Source: JBHOQS01 sp042408875 | GTDB lineage: Bacteria > Chloroflexota > UBA11872 > JBHOQS01 | Assembly (NCBI GenBank): GCA_042408875.1 | Contig: JBHOQS010000022.1 | Span: 62,001-126,000, forward strand | DNA: 64,000 nt | Direction: 5' to 3' | Shown here: positions 16,420-28,379 of the stretch, in pieces | Layout of the letters: every line of letters begins with the position of its first letter | Position numbering within the stretch: position 1 is the stretch's first letter | The notes under the pieces: model-generated | The model's input: only the letters and a program-made list of their open reading frames with translations | Databases searched by the model: none | Told to the model about the DNA's origin: nothing | Program-made: the position numbers and the translations under genes

Positions 16420-17754
16420 ATGGCCGCCACAGTGCGCATTCTCTCTGCGGCTGAGGCTCAGGCGACCATCCTGCGGCGCCGCGACTTCGAGGAGGTAGAG
16501 ATACCGCCGACGATAGCAGCACATATTCGCGAGGTGTTCGGCGAGCCGCTCACCCCTGCGCAGGCCGTTGACCGGATCATTACCGCGGTGCGCACCGAGG
16601 GCGATGCCGCCGTGCGCCGCTTCACGCGGGTGTTCGATGGCGCGGCGATCGAGCGGCTTGAGCTTTCTCGCGACGAGGTGCAGGCGGCCTACCGGCAGGT
16701 GCCCGCGCCGGTGGTCGAGGCTCTGCGCGTCGCTGCCGAACGGGTCGAGCGCTACCACCGCCAACAGGTGCGCCGTTCCTGGCTGGACTTCCAGAGCGGG
16801 CTGGGTCAGATCGTTACACCGCTGGAGCGCGTAGGGCTCTACGCCCCGGGCGGCCGTGCCGCGTACCCGTCCTCTGTGATCATGAGCGCGGTGCCGGCGC
16901 GCGTGGCCGGGGTAGACGAGATCGTGCTCTGTACGCCGCCGCAAGCAGATGGCCAGCCGCGTCCGTCGATCGTGGTTGCCGCCGACATCGCTGGGGTGCA
17001 TCGTATCTTCCGGATCGGCGGGGCGCAGGCCATCGCCGCGCTGGCGTGGGGCACAGGGAGTGTGCCGAAGGTAGATAAAATCCTGGGCCCGGGCAATCTC
17101 TTCGTCGTGCTGGCCAAGCGGGCGGTCTACGGCCAGACCGGCATCGATCAGCTCCCAGGGCCGACCGAGACACTGATTATTGCCGATGAAAGCGCCGATC
17201 CGGCCGAGGTAGCCTGTGACATGCTGGCTCAGGCCGAGCATGACCCCATGGCGTCGGCCATCGCCCTGGTCACCTCGCGCCGGCTGGCCGAGCAGGTCCG
17301 GCAGGAGCTGGAGGAGCAGCTCGCAGCGCTGGAGCGCCGCGAGATCGCTGTCCAGGCGCTGGAAGCAAACGGCGGCATCGTAGTGGTCGAAAGCCTGGGC
17401 CAGGCCCTGGAGCTGGCCAACGCCTATGCGCCCGAGCATCTGTGCCTGCTGGTGCGCGATCCCTGGGCGCTGGTGGGACGCGTGCGCCATGCCGGCGGTG
17501 TGTTCCTGGGCGCGCACTCGCCAGAGGTGATGGGCGACTATGTGGCCGGCCCTAGCCATGTCATGCCTACGGGTGGCACGGCGCGCTTCTCCTCGCCATT
17601 GAGCGTGGACGACTTCATCAAGACCATCAGCGTCGTCGCGCTACGGCCAGAGGACCTGCAGCGCTACGGCCCGGCTGCCGCTGAGCTGGCGCGCGCCGAG
17701 GGACTGACTGCCCACGCCGCGGCCGTGGAGCGGCGCCTGCGGCGCAGGGAGTAG
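16420..17754 (+). CDS. hisD: Histidinol dehydrogenase
   Basis: The last two steps of histidine synthesis, oxidising histidinol to histidine with NAD; a zinc enzyme. The 444-residue length is normal. Signature blocks: VGLYAPGGRAAYPSSVIMSA, GPGNLFVVLAKRAV, GIDQLPGPTETLI, AEHDPMASA and YAPEHLCL. Only 10 bases separate it from hisG; hisB follows 45 bases after. hisA, hisF, hisH, hisI and hisC are not in this window. Confidence 0.96.
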   Translation: MAATVRILSAAEAQATILRRRDFEEVEIPPTIAAHIREVFGEPLTPAQAVDRIITAVRTEGDAAVRRFTRVFDGAAIERLELSRDEVQAAYRQVPAPVVEALRVAAERVERYHRQQVRRSWLDFQSGLGQIVTPLERVGLYAPGGRAAYPSSVIMSAVPARVAGVDEIVLCTPPQADGQPRPSIVVAADIAGVHRIFRIGGAQAIAALAWGTGSVPKVDKILGPGNLFVVLAKRAVYGQTGIDQLPGPTETLIIADESADPAEVACDMLAQAEHDPMASAIALVTSRRLAEQVRQELEEQLAALERREIAVQALEANGGIVVVESLGQALELANAYAPEHLCLLVRDPWALVGRVRHAGGVFLGAHSPEVMGDYVAGPSHVMPTGGTARFSSPLSVDDFIKTISVVALRPEDLQRYGPAAAELARAEGLTAHAAAVERRLRRRE

Positions 17755-17799
17755 AGCGCTGGCACCGGATGAGGAGGCCGGCAACGGATTACAGGGCAT

Positions 17800-18399
17800 A
17801 TGAACACACGTGAGCGTCGCGCCCGCATCACGCGCACAACTCGTGAGACGGATATCACGGCAGAGGTGGTCATCGACGGGACCGGCCGCTGCGAGGCGCA
17901 GACCGGCGTGCCCTTTCTGGATCACATGCTCGACCAGCTGGCACGGCATGGGCTCTTTGACCTGACTGTCCAGGCAAAGGGTGATCTGCACATCGACGCG
18001 CACCACACGGTCGAGGATGTCGGTCTGACCCTGGGGCGCGCCTTCGCCGAGGCCCTGGGGGATAAGCGCGGCATCCGGCGCATGGGCTCTGCCATCGTGC
18101 CGATGGACGAGGCACTGGCGATGGTGGCCGTTGATCTCTCCGGCCGCGGCTACGCCGTGATCGATGTGCCGTTCTCAGGCGAGCGGATCGGCGACATGGA
18201 CACCGACCTGCTGCGCCACTTCTGGGAGAGCCTGGCCTTCGAGATGCGCGCTACGCTGCATATTCGCCTGCTGGCGGGCACGAATGACCATCACAAAGCG
18301 GAGGCATGCTTCAAGGCGCTGGCTCGCGCCCTCGACCAGGCTACTGAGCTCGACCCCCGTCGCTCCGGTCAGGTGCCGAGCACCAAGGGGACTCTCTAG
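17800..18399 (+). CDS. hisB: Imidazoleglycerol-phosphate dehydratase
   Basis: Dehydrates imidazoleglycerol phosphate in the histidine pathway; a manganese enzyme forming a 24-mer. The 199 residues hold the metal-binding histidine motifs FLDHMLDQLARHG, DAHHTVEDVG and GTNDHHKAEACFKALARAL. It is the monofunctional form without the phosphatase domain found in enterics. Last his gene of the cluster; tlyA follows on the same strand. Confidence 0.96.
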   Translation: MNTRERRARITRTTRETDITAEVVIDGTGRCEAQTGVPFLDHMLDQLARHGLFDLTVQAKGDLHIDAHHTVEDVGLTLGRAFAEALGDKRGIRRMGSAIVPMDEALAMVAVDLSGRGYAVIDVPFSGERIGDMDTDLLRHFWESLAFEMRATLHIRLLAGTNDHHKAEACFKALARALDQATELDPRRSGQVPSTKGTL

Positions 18400-18518
18400 C
18401 CGTGTGGTGCTGCGGCCGTGGGGACTGGGCAGGCCTGCGGAGCGGTTCGCTCAACCTGCTGAGCCATCTGATGCCACTCGAACCTGCGCAGAGACCGTTC
18501 GCACAGCCCGTTGACGCG

Positions 18519-19382
18519 ATGACCCAGCGGAGACGGCGTCTCCGCCTCGACCGGCTTCTGGTACAGCGCGGGCTGGTAGAGAGCCGCGAGCGGGCCCAGG
18601 CGCTCATCCTGGCCGGAGACGTGCGCGTGGATGGGGCAGTAGTCACGAAGCCCGCCCAGCTCGTGCCTGAGGATGCCGAGGTCGAAGTCGGCCCCGGCAG
18701 CCTGCCCTATGTGAGCCGCGGGGGGCTCAAGCTCCAGCATGCCCTAGACACATTTGGCATCGATGTGCGCGGGCTCGTGGCTATCGATGTCGGCGCTTCG
18801 ACCGGTGGGTTCACCGACTGCCTGCTCCAGCGGGGCGCGGCGCGGGTGTACGCTATCGACGTGGGCTACGGCCAGCTTGCCTGGAAGCTGCGGCAGGATC
18901 CCCGGGTCGTCGTGCTAGAGCGTACGAACATTCGCTACTTGGAGCGGTTGCCCGACGGCGCGCTGGCAGACCTGGCGACCGTGGACGTGTCGTTCATCTC
19001 GCTCACCAAGGTGCTCCCAGCGGTGCTGCGGTTGCTCAAGCCGGACGGCTTCATCATCGCCCTGGTGAAGCCGCAGTTCGAAGCCGGGCCGCAGCGTGTG
19101 GGCCGGGGCGGGGTCGTGCGCGATCCCGCGGTGCATCGTGATGTGCTACGACAAATCGTCTCCTGGGCGCGGGAGCACGGCTTGGTGGTACGAGGCCTGA
19201 CGCGCTCGCCTATCCTCGGCCCGGCTGGCAACGTGGAGTTCCTGCTGTGGCTTGACCGCCGGCTCGACGTACCGGGCATTGATGTGGCGCAGGCGATCGA
19301 CGAAGCGGTGCGCCAGCCGGCTGGCGCACGTCGCGCCGCTGCCCCCTCCTCAGCCTCGGCGGCCGAGGGGAGCCGCGCATAG
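18519..19382 (+). CDS. tlyA: TlyA family RNA methyltransferase
   Basis: A 287-residue protein with an N-terminal S4 RNA-binding domain (RLDRLLVQRGLVESRERAQALILAGDV) and an FtsJ-like SAM-dependent methyltransferase domain (AIDVGASTGGFTDCLLQRGA as the SAM motif, then VDVSFISLTKVLP). TlyA 2'-O-methylates rRNA; in mycobacteria this affects capreomycin susceptibility, and hemolysin annotations are historical. The ATG at 18519 is chosen because it gives the family N-terminus. The frame is open upstream to 18402, and an ATG at 18471 is possible. It probably co-transcribes with the his genes. Confidence 0.88.
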   Translation: MTQRRRRLRLDRLLVQRGLVESRERAQALILAGDVRVDGAVVTKPAQLVPEDAEVEVGPGSLPYVSRGGLKLQHALDTFGIDVRGLVAIDVGASTGGFTDCLLQRGAARVYAIDVGYGQLAWKLRQDPRVVVLERTNIRYLERLPDGALADLATVDVSFISLTKVLPAVLRLLKPDGFIIALVKPQFEAGPQRVGRGGVVRDPAVHRDVLRQIVSWAREHGLVVRGLTRSPILGPAGNVEFLLWLDRRLDVPGIDVAQAIDEAVRQPAGARRAAAPSSASAAEGSRA

Positions 19383-19646
19383 GCCTGGTGCAAGACAAAT
19401 CCGCCTTTTCGGGGTATCATACAGGCACGCATGCCTCACCCGCTCGGTACAATATTCTGGGAACTATATTCTGTGGGACTACTCGATTCTGTGGGACGAT
19501 GCAAAGAGAAGAAATCATGCGGCATACACGCCACTCTTCTGTATTCTTGTACTACTTCTTGTACTACGTGCTCTACTAAAGAGTGACATCTAAATTCTAA
19601 ATAACTAAATAACTAACATTATAATAACATAAGGAGCCCGATACGC
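19383..19646 (+). promoter_or_regulatory. Repeat-containing AT-rich leader before uxaA
   Basis: From about 19445 the composition becomes AT-rich. Three imperfect copies of tattctg(t)gggac lie at about 19452-19497, and a low-complexity tract (taactaaataactaacattataataacat) runs up to the AAGGAG ribosome site of uxaA. A TACAAT at 19448-19453 may be a -10 element. No terminator is evident for the upstream tlyA gene. Confidence 0.4.
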
Positions 19647-21242
19647 ATGGTACAGATTGTCCGCCTGGTCGAGCCGCCCGGCAAGGGCTGGACGGCTGAC
19701 GTGCTCCCGCTTGAGGCTGTGGCTGTCCGGCTGCATCCCGACGATGACGTCGCCATCGCCAAGGTGCCCCTGCCGCCGGGCATGCGCATCGTCGGGCCAG
19801 AGGGCGAGTTCGAGGTGCGCCGGCTGGTGGGCATCGGCCACAAGGTGGCAGTACGCCACGTGAAAGCAGACGCCCCGGTGCGCCGTTACGGCCAGGTGAT
19901 TGGCTTCGCCACCGTTGACATCGTCCCCGGCGACCACGTGCACAGCCACAATCTGGCTGTGCGCATGTTCCAGCGGGAGTACGAGTTCAGCGTGGACGTG
20001 CGGCCCGTCGCGTTTGTGCCGGAGGCCGAACGCCGCACGTTCTGGGGCTACCGCCGGCCCAACGGAAAGGTCGGCACGCGCAACTACATTGTGCTGCTCT
20101 CCAGCGTGAATTGCAGCGCCACCACGATCCGCGCCGTGGCCGAGCGCTTCAAGGGCGAGAGCGCCCTGCGCGAGTACCCCAACGTGGACGGCGTGATTGC
20201 TCTCACGCACAAGGCCGGCTGCGGCTCGCGGCACGGCAGCCCCGAGATCGCGCTCTTGCAACGCACCATCGCTGGCTTTGCGCGGCATGCTAACACCGGC
20301 GCGGCGGTACTGGTCGGCCTGGGCTGCGAAGTGAACCAGGTCGCTGAGATCGTCAGCGACCTGGGCCTGGCCGGGCCTGGCCAGGAGCCACCGCCGGTGT
20401 TTACGATCCAGGAGGAGGGCGGCTTTCTTGCCACTGTGGAGGCGGGCGTACGCCTGATCAGCAGCCTCTTGCCCAGGGTCAACGATGTGCGGCGCGTAGA
20501 GGTGCCGGCCTCTGAGTTGATCGTGGCGCTCCAGTGCGGCGGGAGCGACGGATGGTCTGGCGTTACGGCGAACCCCGCGCTCGGCGCCGCGGCCGATCTG
20601 GTGGTCCGGCAGGGAGGCACCGTGGTCCTGGCCGAGACCACAGAGGTGTATGGCGCCGAGCACCTGCTCATCCGCCGGGCGCGCTCCCGTGAAGTAGGGG
20701 AGAAGCTACTCGAGCGCATTCGCTGGTGGGAGCAGTACACGGCCATGCACGGCTTCGAGATCGACAATAACCCCTCGCCAGGCAACAAGGCAGGCGGCCT
20801 TACCACGATCTACGAGAAATCCCTCGGTGCCATCGCCAAAAGCGGTACGACGCCGCTGAACGCAGTGTACGAGTACGCCGAGCCGATCACCGAGCGCGGC
20901 TTCGTACACATGGACACGCCGGGCTACGATCCGGTCTCGGTCACCGGCCAGGTCGCCGGGGGCTGCAACATCATTGTTTTTACCACGGGCCGCGGCTCGG
21001 TCTTTGGCTTCAAGCCGGTACCTTCAATCAAGGTGGCTTCGAATCCTGATCTGTACCGCCGCCTGGAGCCCGACATGGATATCAATGCCGGGCGCATCCT
21101 TGAAGGGGCCACGGTGGAAGAGGTGGGCCGGGAGATCTTCGAGTACATCCTTGAGGTGGCGTCAGGCAAGCGTTCGAAGAGTGAAGCCCAGGGCATCGGT
21201 GAGGAAGAGTTCAATCCGTGGATCCTCGGCGCCACGCTGTAA
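19647..21242 (+). CDS. uxaA: Altronate dehydratase family (UxaA-type) hydro-lyase
   Basis: A 531-residue protein. An N-terminal SAF domain (residues 1-115) is followed by the large D-galactarate dehydratase/altronate hydrolase domain with FWGYRRPNGKVGTRNYIVLLSSVNC, ALTHKAGCG, GLGCEVNQ, LQCGGSDGWSG and NNPSPGNKAGGLTT. Cysteines in these blocks are candidate Fe-S or metal ligands. It dehydrates a sugar acid (altronate, galactarate or similar) to a 2-keto-3-deoxy acid. There is no uxaB, uxaC or kdgK next to it, so the substrate is uncertain. The ATG is set about 10 bases after AAGGAG. Confidence 0.88.
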   Translation: MVQIVRLVEPPGKGWTADVLPLEAVAVRLHPDDDVAIAKVPLPPGMRIVGPEGEFEVRRLVGIGHKVAVRHVKADAPVRRYGQVIGFATVDIVPGDHVHSHNLAVRMFQREYEFSVDVRPVAFVPEAERRTFWGYRRPNGKVGTRNYIVLLSSVNCSATTIRAVAERFKGESALREYPNVDGVIALTHKAGCGSRHGSPEIALLQRTIAGFARHANTGAAVLVGLGCEVNQVAEIVSDLGLAGPGQEPPPVFTIQEEGGFLATVEAGVRLISSLLPRVNDVRRVEVPASELIVALQCGGSDGWSGVTANPALGAAADLVVRQGGTVVLAETTEVYGAEHLLIRRARSREVGEKLLERIRWWEQYTAMHGFEIDNNPSPGNKAGGLTTIYEKSLGAIAKSGTTPLNAVYEYAEPITERGFVHMDTPGYDPVSVTGQVAGGCNIIVFTTGRGSVFGFKPVPSIKVASNPDLYRRLEPDMDINAGRILEGATVEEVGREIFEYILEVASGKRSKSEAQGIGEEEFNPWILGATL

Positions 21243-21513
21243 GGCTTCCGTTGCCTGCTATGGCCTGCTGTTCGCCCGGGCTCTCACCGGGGCAGACAAA
21301 GTTTTACACATGTTTTACAGGAACTGGCCCTCCATGGATGCCTGCAGCCGAGCTGCTGTGCTATTATGACGTTACTAGGGAAGGGCTGCGGCGCCACAGG
21401 TGATGGGCACTGGCAGCGCTGGAGAGCGTTCCGGGCGGCCGCAGCGCCGGAAGGGGTGACGCTCCGGCCAGGCATTCAGCGAGATGGTTGTGGCGCCGCC
21501 CCGAGGGGGTAGC

Positions 21514-23820
<2,307 letters not shown>

Positions 23821-23829
23821 CAGCGCGAG

Positions 23830-23895
23830 CAGCCCTGCTTCGCAGGTTGGTCCTGGCTGCTCTGCACCGGGCAGGTCTTCGCGACCTGCCCGGTG
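23830..23895 (+). terminator. Double hairpin after the FtsH-like gene
   Basis: First hairpin gagcag...ctgctc (about 23827-23862), then a strong 11-bp stem CCGGGCAGGTC/GACCTGCCCGG (23867-23893) with a short loop, followed by a weak T-rich stretch (tggcttgttg). Probably a terminator. Confidence 0.6.
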
Positions 23896-23929
23896 GCTTG
23901 TTGCTGCACCGATGTACTTCACCCCGCAC

Positions 23930-23995
23930 CAAGATGGCCTTCCCTCTCCCAGCACGCTAGGAGAGGGGCCGGAGGGTGAGGGTTCCCCTCTCGAT
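23930..23995. repeat. C/G-rich hairpin element
   Basis: ccttccctctcccagc...aggagaggggccggagggtgaggg forms a C-run/G-run hairpin. It resembles the elements at about 3668-3690 and 3870-3907, so a dispersed intergenic repeat family is possible. Apart from this, the 23821-24176 interval holds the terminator and no gene. Confidence 0.45.
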
Positions 23996-24176
23996 CCCGC
24001 GTCAGGTAGCAAACCAGCACAATGACCAGTTGACGGGCTGGCTATGCCCGCCTACACTGGCGCTGGATGCACGACCGCAATCCGCCCGGTGCGCCTGTCG
24101 TATGACAGGAGCGCCGGGATGGGGGCAGACAGCAAAAAAGAGCCCGCCTCGGCGATGGCGCCTGGTGATCCGCTCG

Positions 24177-26807
24177 ATGGTGTCTCTGACCACTCCCGCC
24201 GCACCGACCGACAACAGCAAAGAAGGGGCTGTGGCGCCTAGCTTCGGTGACCTCCTGCGCCGCTACCGTATGGCCGCCGGTCTTTCGCAGGAGGCGCTCG
24301 CCCAGCGCGCAGGCTTAAGCCATCGTGGCATCAGCGATCTAGAACGTGGCCTGCGGCGCACGCCCCAGCGAGAGACCGTCCGCCGCCTGATCATGGCGCT
24401 CCACCTCGATGCCAGCCAGGCGGCGCAGCTCGAAGCGGCGATCGAGCGGCATCGCGGCCCGCGCCGGCAGGCCGGGCCGAGCCGCGGCAGGACACCCTCA
24501 GCGTACGACGCACCTGCCGGCGCTGCCTCCCTGCCCCAGGAGGTGATAGCCGGCAGCCTGCCCCGGCCACGCACGCTGTTCATCGGCCGCGCGCGGGAGC
24601 TGGCAGCGATCCGCGACCAGTTGCTCCAGCCGCATGTGCAGGTGCTGACGCTGATCGGGCCCGGCGGGATCGGCAAGACGCGGCTGGCGCTCCAGGCGGC
24701 CTGGGAGCTGCGCGCGCATTTCCCCGATGGCATCTACTTCATACCGCTCTCCAACGTGGCCCGGCCGTCTGACGTTGGGCAGGCGATCGCCCACGCGCTT
24801 GTCGTCCAGCCTGGGCAGGGGAGAAGCGTCCAGGAAGCGCTGGTGGCGCATGTGCGGGCTAGGCGCCTCCTGCTCATCCTCGACAACTTTGAGCATGTGC
24901 TGGCCGCAGCGACGATGCTGGCCGATCTCGTCGCGGCCGCGCCGGCACTGAAAGTGCTGGTGACCAGCCGGGCCGCGCTGCGTCTGTATGGCGAGCAGGA
25001 GCTGCCTGTCCCGCCGATGGAGCTCCCGCCCATTGCGGATGATGTGCTGCCCGAGCAGGTCGCCCGCGCCGAAGCTGTACGACTGTTCGTCGAGCGAGCT
25101 CGGGCGGTGTGGCCCGATTTCACGATCACTGCAGAGAACGCGCGGGCGGTCGCTCAGATCTGCGCCCGGCTGGACGGTGTCCCGCTTGCTCTGGAGCTCG
25201 CGGCGTCACGGTTAAAGGTACTTCCGCCCGCTGCGCTGCTGGCTCGCCTGGGAAGCTGTCTTGCGCCCCAGGGAGCCTCCACCAGAGCCGGCGGGGCGCT
25301 CTCCTTACTGACTGGAGGCGCTCGCGACCTGCCTCCACGCCAGCAGACCCTGCGCAATACCATCGCCTGGAGCTACGATCTCCTCTCCCCGGGAGAGCAG
25401 GCGCTCTTCCGGCGGCTGGCGGTGTTCGCCGGGGGCTGGTCGTTGCCTGCTGCGGAGACGGTCTGCGGTTCGGCGCAGGAGCTCGGCCTGGAACTGCTGG
25501 ACGGGCTGGCCTCCCTGGCAGATAAGAGCCTCATCCGCGTAGAGGAGATGCGCCTGCCCGGCGAGCCGGTCGAGCCGCGCTACGGGATGCTGGAGACGAT
25601 CCGTGAGTACGCCCTCGAGCGCCTGGAGGAGCTTGGGGAAGCCGCCCGGCTGCGCGCCCGTCACGCTGCCTACTTCCACGATCTGGCGCAGCACGCATGG
25701 GCTGAGTCCCGCGGCCCACGACAGGTGGCATGGCTCGCGCGGCTGGAAGCCGAGCTCGAGAACCTGCGGGCAGCGATGGCCTGGGCCATCGAGCACGCCC
25801 GCGACGGATACGGTGGCCTGGCCATCCGCCTGGCTGGCGCTCTCGGGTGGTTCTGGCTGCTGCGTGGCCACCGCACCGAGGGATACGCCTGGCTAACCCG
25901 TGCGCTTACCGGTGCGGCCGGCACGGACGGCGGTCCTGAGGGCGCGGCGGAGCGCGATCGGGCGAGAGCGCTCACCGAAGCTGCCTCTCTGGCCCACCAT
26001 GTGGGCGAACCAGTAGCCGGCCGCGCCCTGGCTGAGCAGGCAGTCTTCCAGTGGCGTCGGCTGGGGGACCCCGCCAGGCTGGCCGATGCGCTCCGCGCCC
26101 TGGTCGCGTTCCTCGATCCGTTGACCGAGGCAGAGCAGATCGCTGCCGTGCGGCGAGAGATGATCGAGGCGCTCCAGCGTGTCGACCGGGCGCGCTGGCT
26201 GGCCGAGCGCGCCCGGCTGGCTGCCGAGAGCAATGACCTCGTCTCGGCCCGGCAACTAGCCGAAGAGGCGCTGGCCTGCTACCGGCGCCAGGGGCACATC
26301 CTGGGCATCGCCCTGACGCTGCGACAGCTCGCACAGATCGCTATGCGCAGCGGTGATGAATCGCGGGCGCAGCCGCTGCTCGAAGAAGATGGCGCACTGT
26401 GCCGCCAACTAGGTGACTTCGGTGGGGTCGCTATGAGCGAGCGGCTCCTTGCCCTCGTGGCATTGCGCCGGGGTGACCTGGCCAGAGCCGCACATCTGTA
26501 CCGGACTAGCCTCCTGCGTTGGCAGGACCTTGGCGACCCGGGCAACATGGCTATCTGCATCGAAGGGCTGGCAGCCATCGCTGAATGCGCTGGCCAGGCA
26601 CAGCAGGCAACCATCCTCTTCGGCGCAGCCTCGCGCGTCAACCTGCGCGGTCGTAGGAACTGGCCAGAGACCGCGTCGGCGATCGCGCGACTGCGTGAAC
26701 AACTGGGGGAGGCTGCTTTCACGCAGGCCTGGGCCGTCGGACAGCAGTTGACGCTCGAGCGCGCGGCGTCTCTTGCCCTGGAGATCATGCCACCCGGCCA
26801 GGGCTGA
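24177..26807 (+). CDS. XRE-HTH / NB-ARC-like ATPase / TPR regulator
   Basis: A large putative regulator of about 876 residues. Residues 22-80 form an XRE helix-turn-helix (FGDLLRRYRMAAGLSQEALAQRAGLS). Residues 135-400 form a STAND-type ATPase with P-loop GPGGIGKT (161-168), Walker B LLLILDNFEHV and DGVPLALELAASRL. The C-terminal half is helical and TPR-like. Proteins of this build resemble AfsR/LuxR-type signal-integrating ATPases; the ligand and targets are unknown. Start codon uncertain: ATG at 24177, or GTG at 24231 close behind GAAGGGG. The reading frame also runs open upstream to 23976, without domain content. Confidence 0.82.
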   Translation: MVSLTTPAAPTDNSKEGAVAPSFGDLLRRYRMAAGLSQEALAQRAGLSHRGISDLERGLRRTPQRETVRRLIMALHLDASQAAQLEAAIERHRGPRRQAGPSRGRTPSAYDAPAGAASLPQEVIAGSLPRPRTLFIGRARELAAIRDQLLQPHVQVLTLIGPGGIGKTRLALQAAWELRAHFPDGIYFIPLSNVARPSDVGQAIAHALVVQPGQGRSVQEALVAHVRARRLLLILDNFEHVLAAATMLADLVAAAPALKVLVTSRAALRLYGEQELPVPPMELPPIADDVLPEQVARAEAVRLFVERARAVWPDFTITAENARAVAQICARLDGVPLALELAASRLKVLPPAALLARLGSCLAPQGASTRAGGALSLLTGGARDLPPRQQTLRNTIAWSYDLLSPGEQALFRRLAVFAGGWSLPAAETVCGSAQELGLELLDGLASLADKSLIRVEEMRLPGEPVEPRYGMLETIREYALERLEELGEAARLRARHAAYFHDLAQHAWAESRGPRQVAWLARLEAELENLRAAMAWAIEHARDGYGGLAIRLAGALGWFWLLRGHRTEGYAWLTRALTGAAGTDGGPEGAAERDRARALTEAASLAHHVGEPVAGRALAEQAVFQWRRLGDPARLADALRALVAFLDPLTEAEQIAAVRREMIEALQRVDRARWLAERARLAAESNDLVSARQLAEEALACYRRQGHILGIALTLRQLAQIAMRSGDESRAQPLLEEDGALCRQLGDFGGVAMSERLLALVALRRGDLARAAHLYRTSLLRWQDLGDPGNMAICIEGLAAIAECAGQAQQATILFGAASRVNLRGRRNWPETASAIARLREQLGEAAFTQAWAVGQQLTLERAASLALEIMPPGQG

Positions 26808-26996
26808 CGTGGTCAGCCTGCATCCTGGCGCGGCCGTGCCTGCTGGCACTGGACGCTACAGGCCACCGTCAGACCGCCGGCCTTCTCCTACTCCCTCTCG
26901 TCGTCTTCTTGTCATCCTTGCTGGGCGTCTGAACGAGCCCTTATCAGAGGGCTCCTGGCGCGCTCCTCCTGGGATGCGAGCACGGACTCCTACACA

Positions 26997-27025
26997 AGGC
27001 ACGCAGCACTGAGACTGCGTGCCTT
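26997..27025. terminator. Hairpin terminator between the regulator and MFS genes
   Basis: Perfect 11-bp stem AAGGCACGCAG/CTGCGTGCCTT with a 7-base loop. The tail is not U-rich, so this may be a weak or factor-assisted terminator. The rest of the 26808-27115 interval shows no gene. Confidence 0.5.
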
Positions 27026-27115
27026 AGCTGCGTGGTTCTTCCTGGCGGCGCGGCCGTCACGCGAAGAGAATTCCATCAGCACAAGCTGGATGGAGCCCTG
27101 GAGTAGCCAGGACTG

Positions 27116-28321
27116 ATGTTGGTTCTGCCCGCCAGTCGCGTCATGCCTCGATCCGGCGGAGTTATGCGCGCCTATTGGTTCCTGGCTACCGTTATCTTCC
27201 TCGGGTTCACCGCCTCAGGAGCCACCTTCCCGTTCTTCGCTCTGTACGCGACTTCGCTGGGAGCGTCGCTTGGCCAGGTGGCTTTCGTCGTCGGCATCCA
27301 GTCCGCGTTCATGATCACCGCCGGGCTTGCGTGGGGCCGCATCGCTGATCGCATTGGACGCCGGCGGCCCTTCATTGTCGGCGCTATGGCCGGGCTCGCG
27401 GTGCTGCACCTCGCTCTCGCCCGGGTCCCCTCCTGGGAATGGCTTATCCCGCTGCATGGCCTGCTCGGCATCGCGGCCGGCGCCCACCAGGTCACCAGCC
27501 TGGCACTGATGGGAGACGTCCTGGCCGGGCATCCACAGCGCGGCCGGCTGGTCAGCGGCTACCGCATGTCCGGCTCGCTCGCTTTCAGCATCGCCATTGT
27601 GCTGTCCGGCTGGCTCGCCGAGACCGTCGGCCTGCGCGGCAGCTTTCTCCTGGCCGCCGGGGTTTATGCCCTCGCCTTCCTCGTGGCCCTCGGTATCACG
27701 GAGCCACCGCGTAGCACACCGATCACTCCGCCCGGTGGCTTCGCTACGCTCCTGCGCGGACCGATGCTCCCACTGCTGATCATCGCCTTCACGTTTGGGC
27801 TCCCCTTCGCCGCAGTGTTCTCGGTGTGGCCTGTCTGGGTGGCGGAGGTGCTTGGCCACGGTCGGGCGATCTTCTCCCAGCTCTGGGGCATCGCCGCTTT
27901 CGTAGAGGTGCCCTGTATGCTGCTGGCCGGCCTGTGTATTGATCGCGTCGGCCGGCGCCTGACTTTCATGGTCGGCCTGGCTGGCTTCGGCCTCGTGTAC
28001 CTGCTCTACCTCCTGGCGCCGCCGCTCCCCGGCCTCGTCGCTACGCAGGTCCTGCGCGGGGTGGCCTTCGCCGCATACACCGCCACGGCGCTGACGCTCG
28101 CCATTGATCTGGCACCGCCGGAGGCGCGGGGCCGCGCTGCCGGACTGTTTACCTTCGCCCAGGGCCTTGCCCAGATCGGCGGCAACTGGGTTGGCGGCCC
28201 CCTCGCAGCCACCCTGGGCTTCCGCGGCCTCTTCGCGCTGGCGGCCAGCGCAGTCCTGTGCGGCGCAGCTTACAGCGCTTTGATGCTCGGCCGTTCGCAC
28301 CATGCCGAACGGCCGTCGTGA
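27116..28321 (+). CDS. MFS transporter
   Basis: An integral membrane protein of 401 residues with about 12 hydrophobic helices and the major facilitator loop motif GRIADRIGRRRPF between TM2 and TM3. A second copy-like DRVGRRL sits between the two halves, as expected. The substrate cannot be read from sequence; the protein resembles the drug/sugar efflux group. The N-terminus is uncertain: an ATG at 27164 (MRAYWFLATV) would remove 16 non-hydrophobic residues. Confidence 0.85.
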   Translation: MLVLPASRVMPRSGGVMRAYWFLATVIFLGFTASGATFPFFALYATSLGASLGQVAFVVGIQSAFMITAGLAWGRIADRIGRRRPFIVGAMAGLAVLHLALARVPSWEWLIPLHGLLGIAAGAHQVTSLALMGDVLAGHPQRGRLVSGYRMSGSLAFSIAIVLSGWLAETVGLRGSFLLAAGVYALAFLVALGITEPPRSTPITPPGGFATLLRGPMLPLLIIAFTFGLPFAAVFSVWPVWVAEVLGHGRAIFSQLWGIAAFVEVPCMLLAGLCIDRVGRRLTFMVGLAGFGLVYLLYLLAPPLPGLVATQVLRGVAFAAYTATALTLAIDLAPPEARGRAAGLFTFAQGLAQIGGNWVGGPLAATLGFRGLFALAASAVLCGAAYSALMLGRSHHAERPS

Positions 28322-28379
28322 GACATGCTAGCAGTTGGAAAAGCCTGGGCATAGGAGAAGCATTCCTGGACCGGCAACC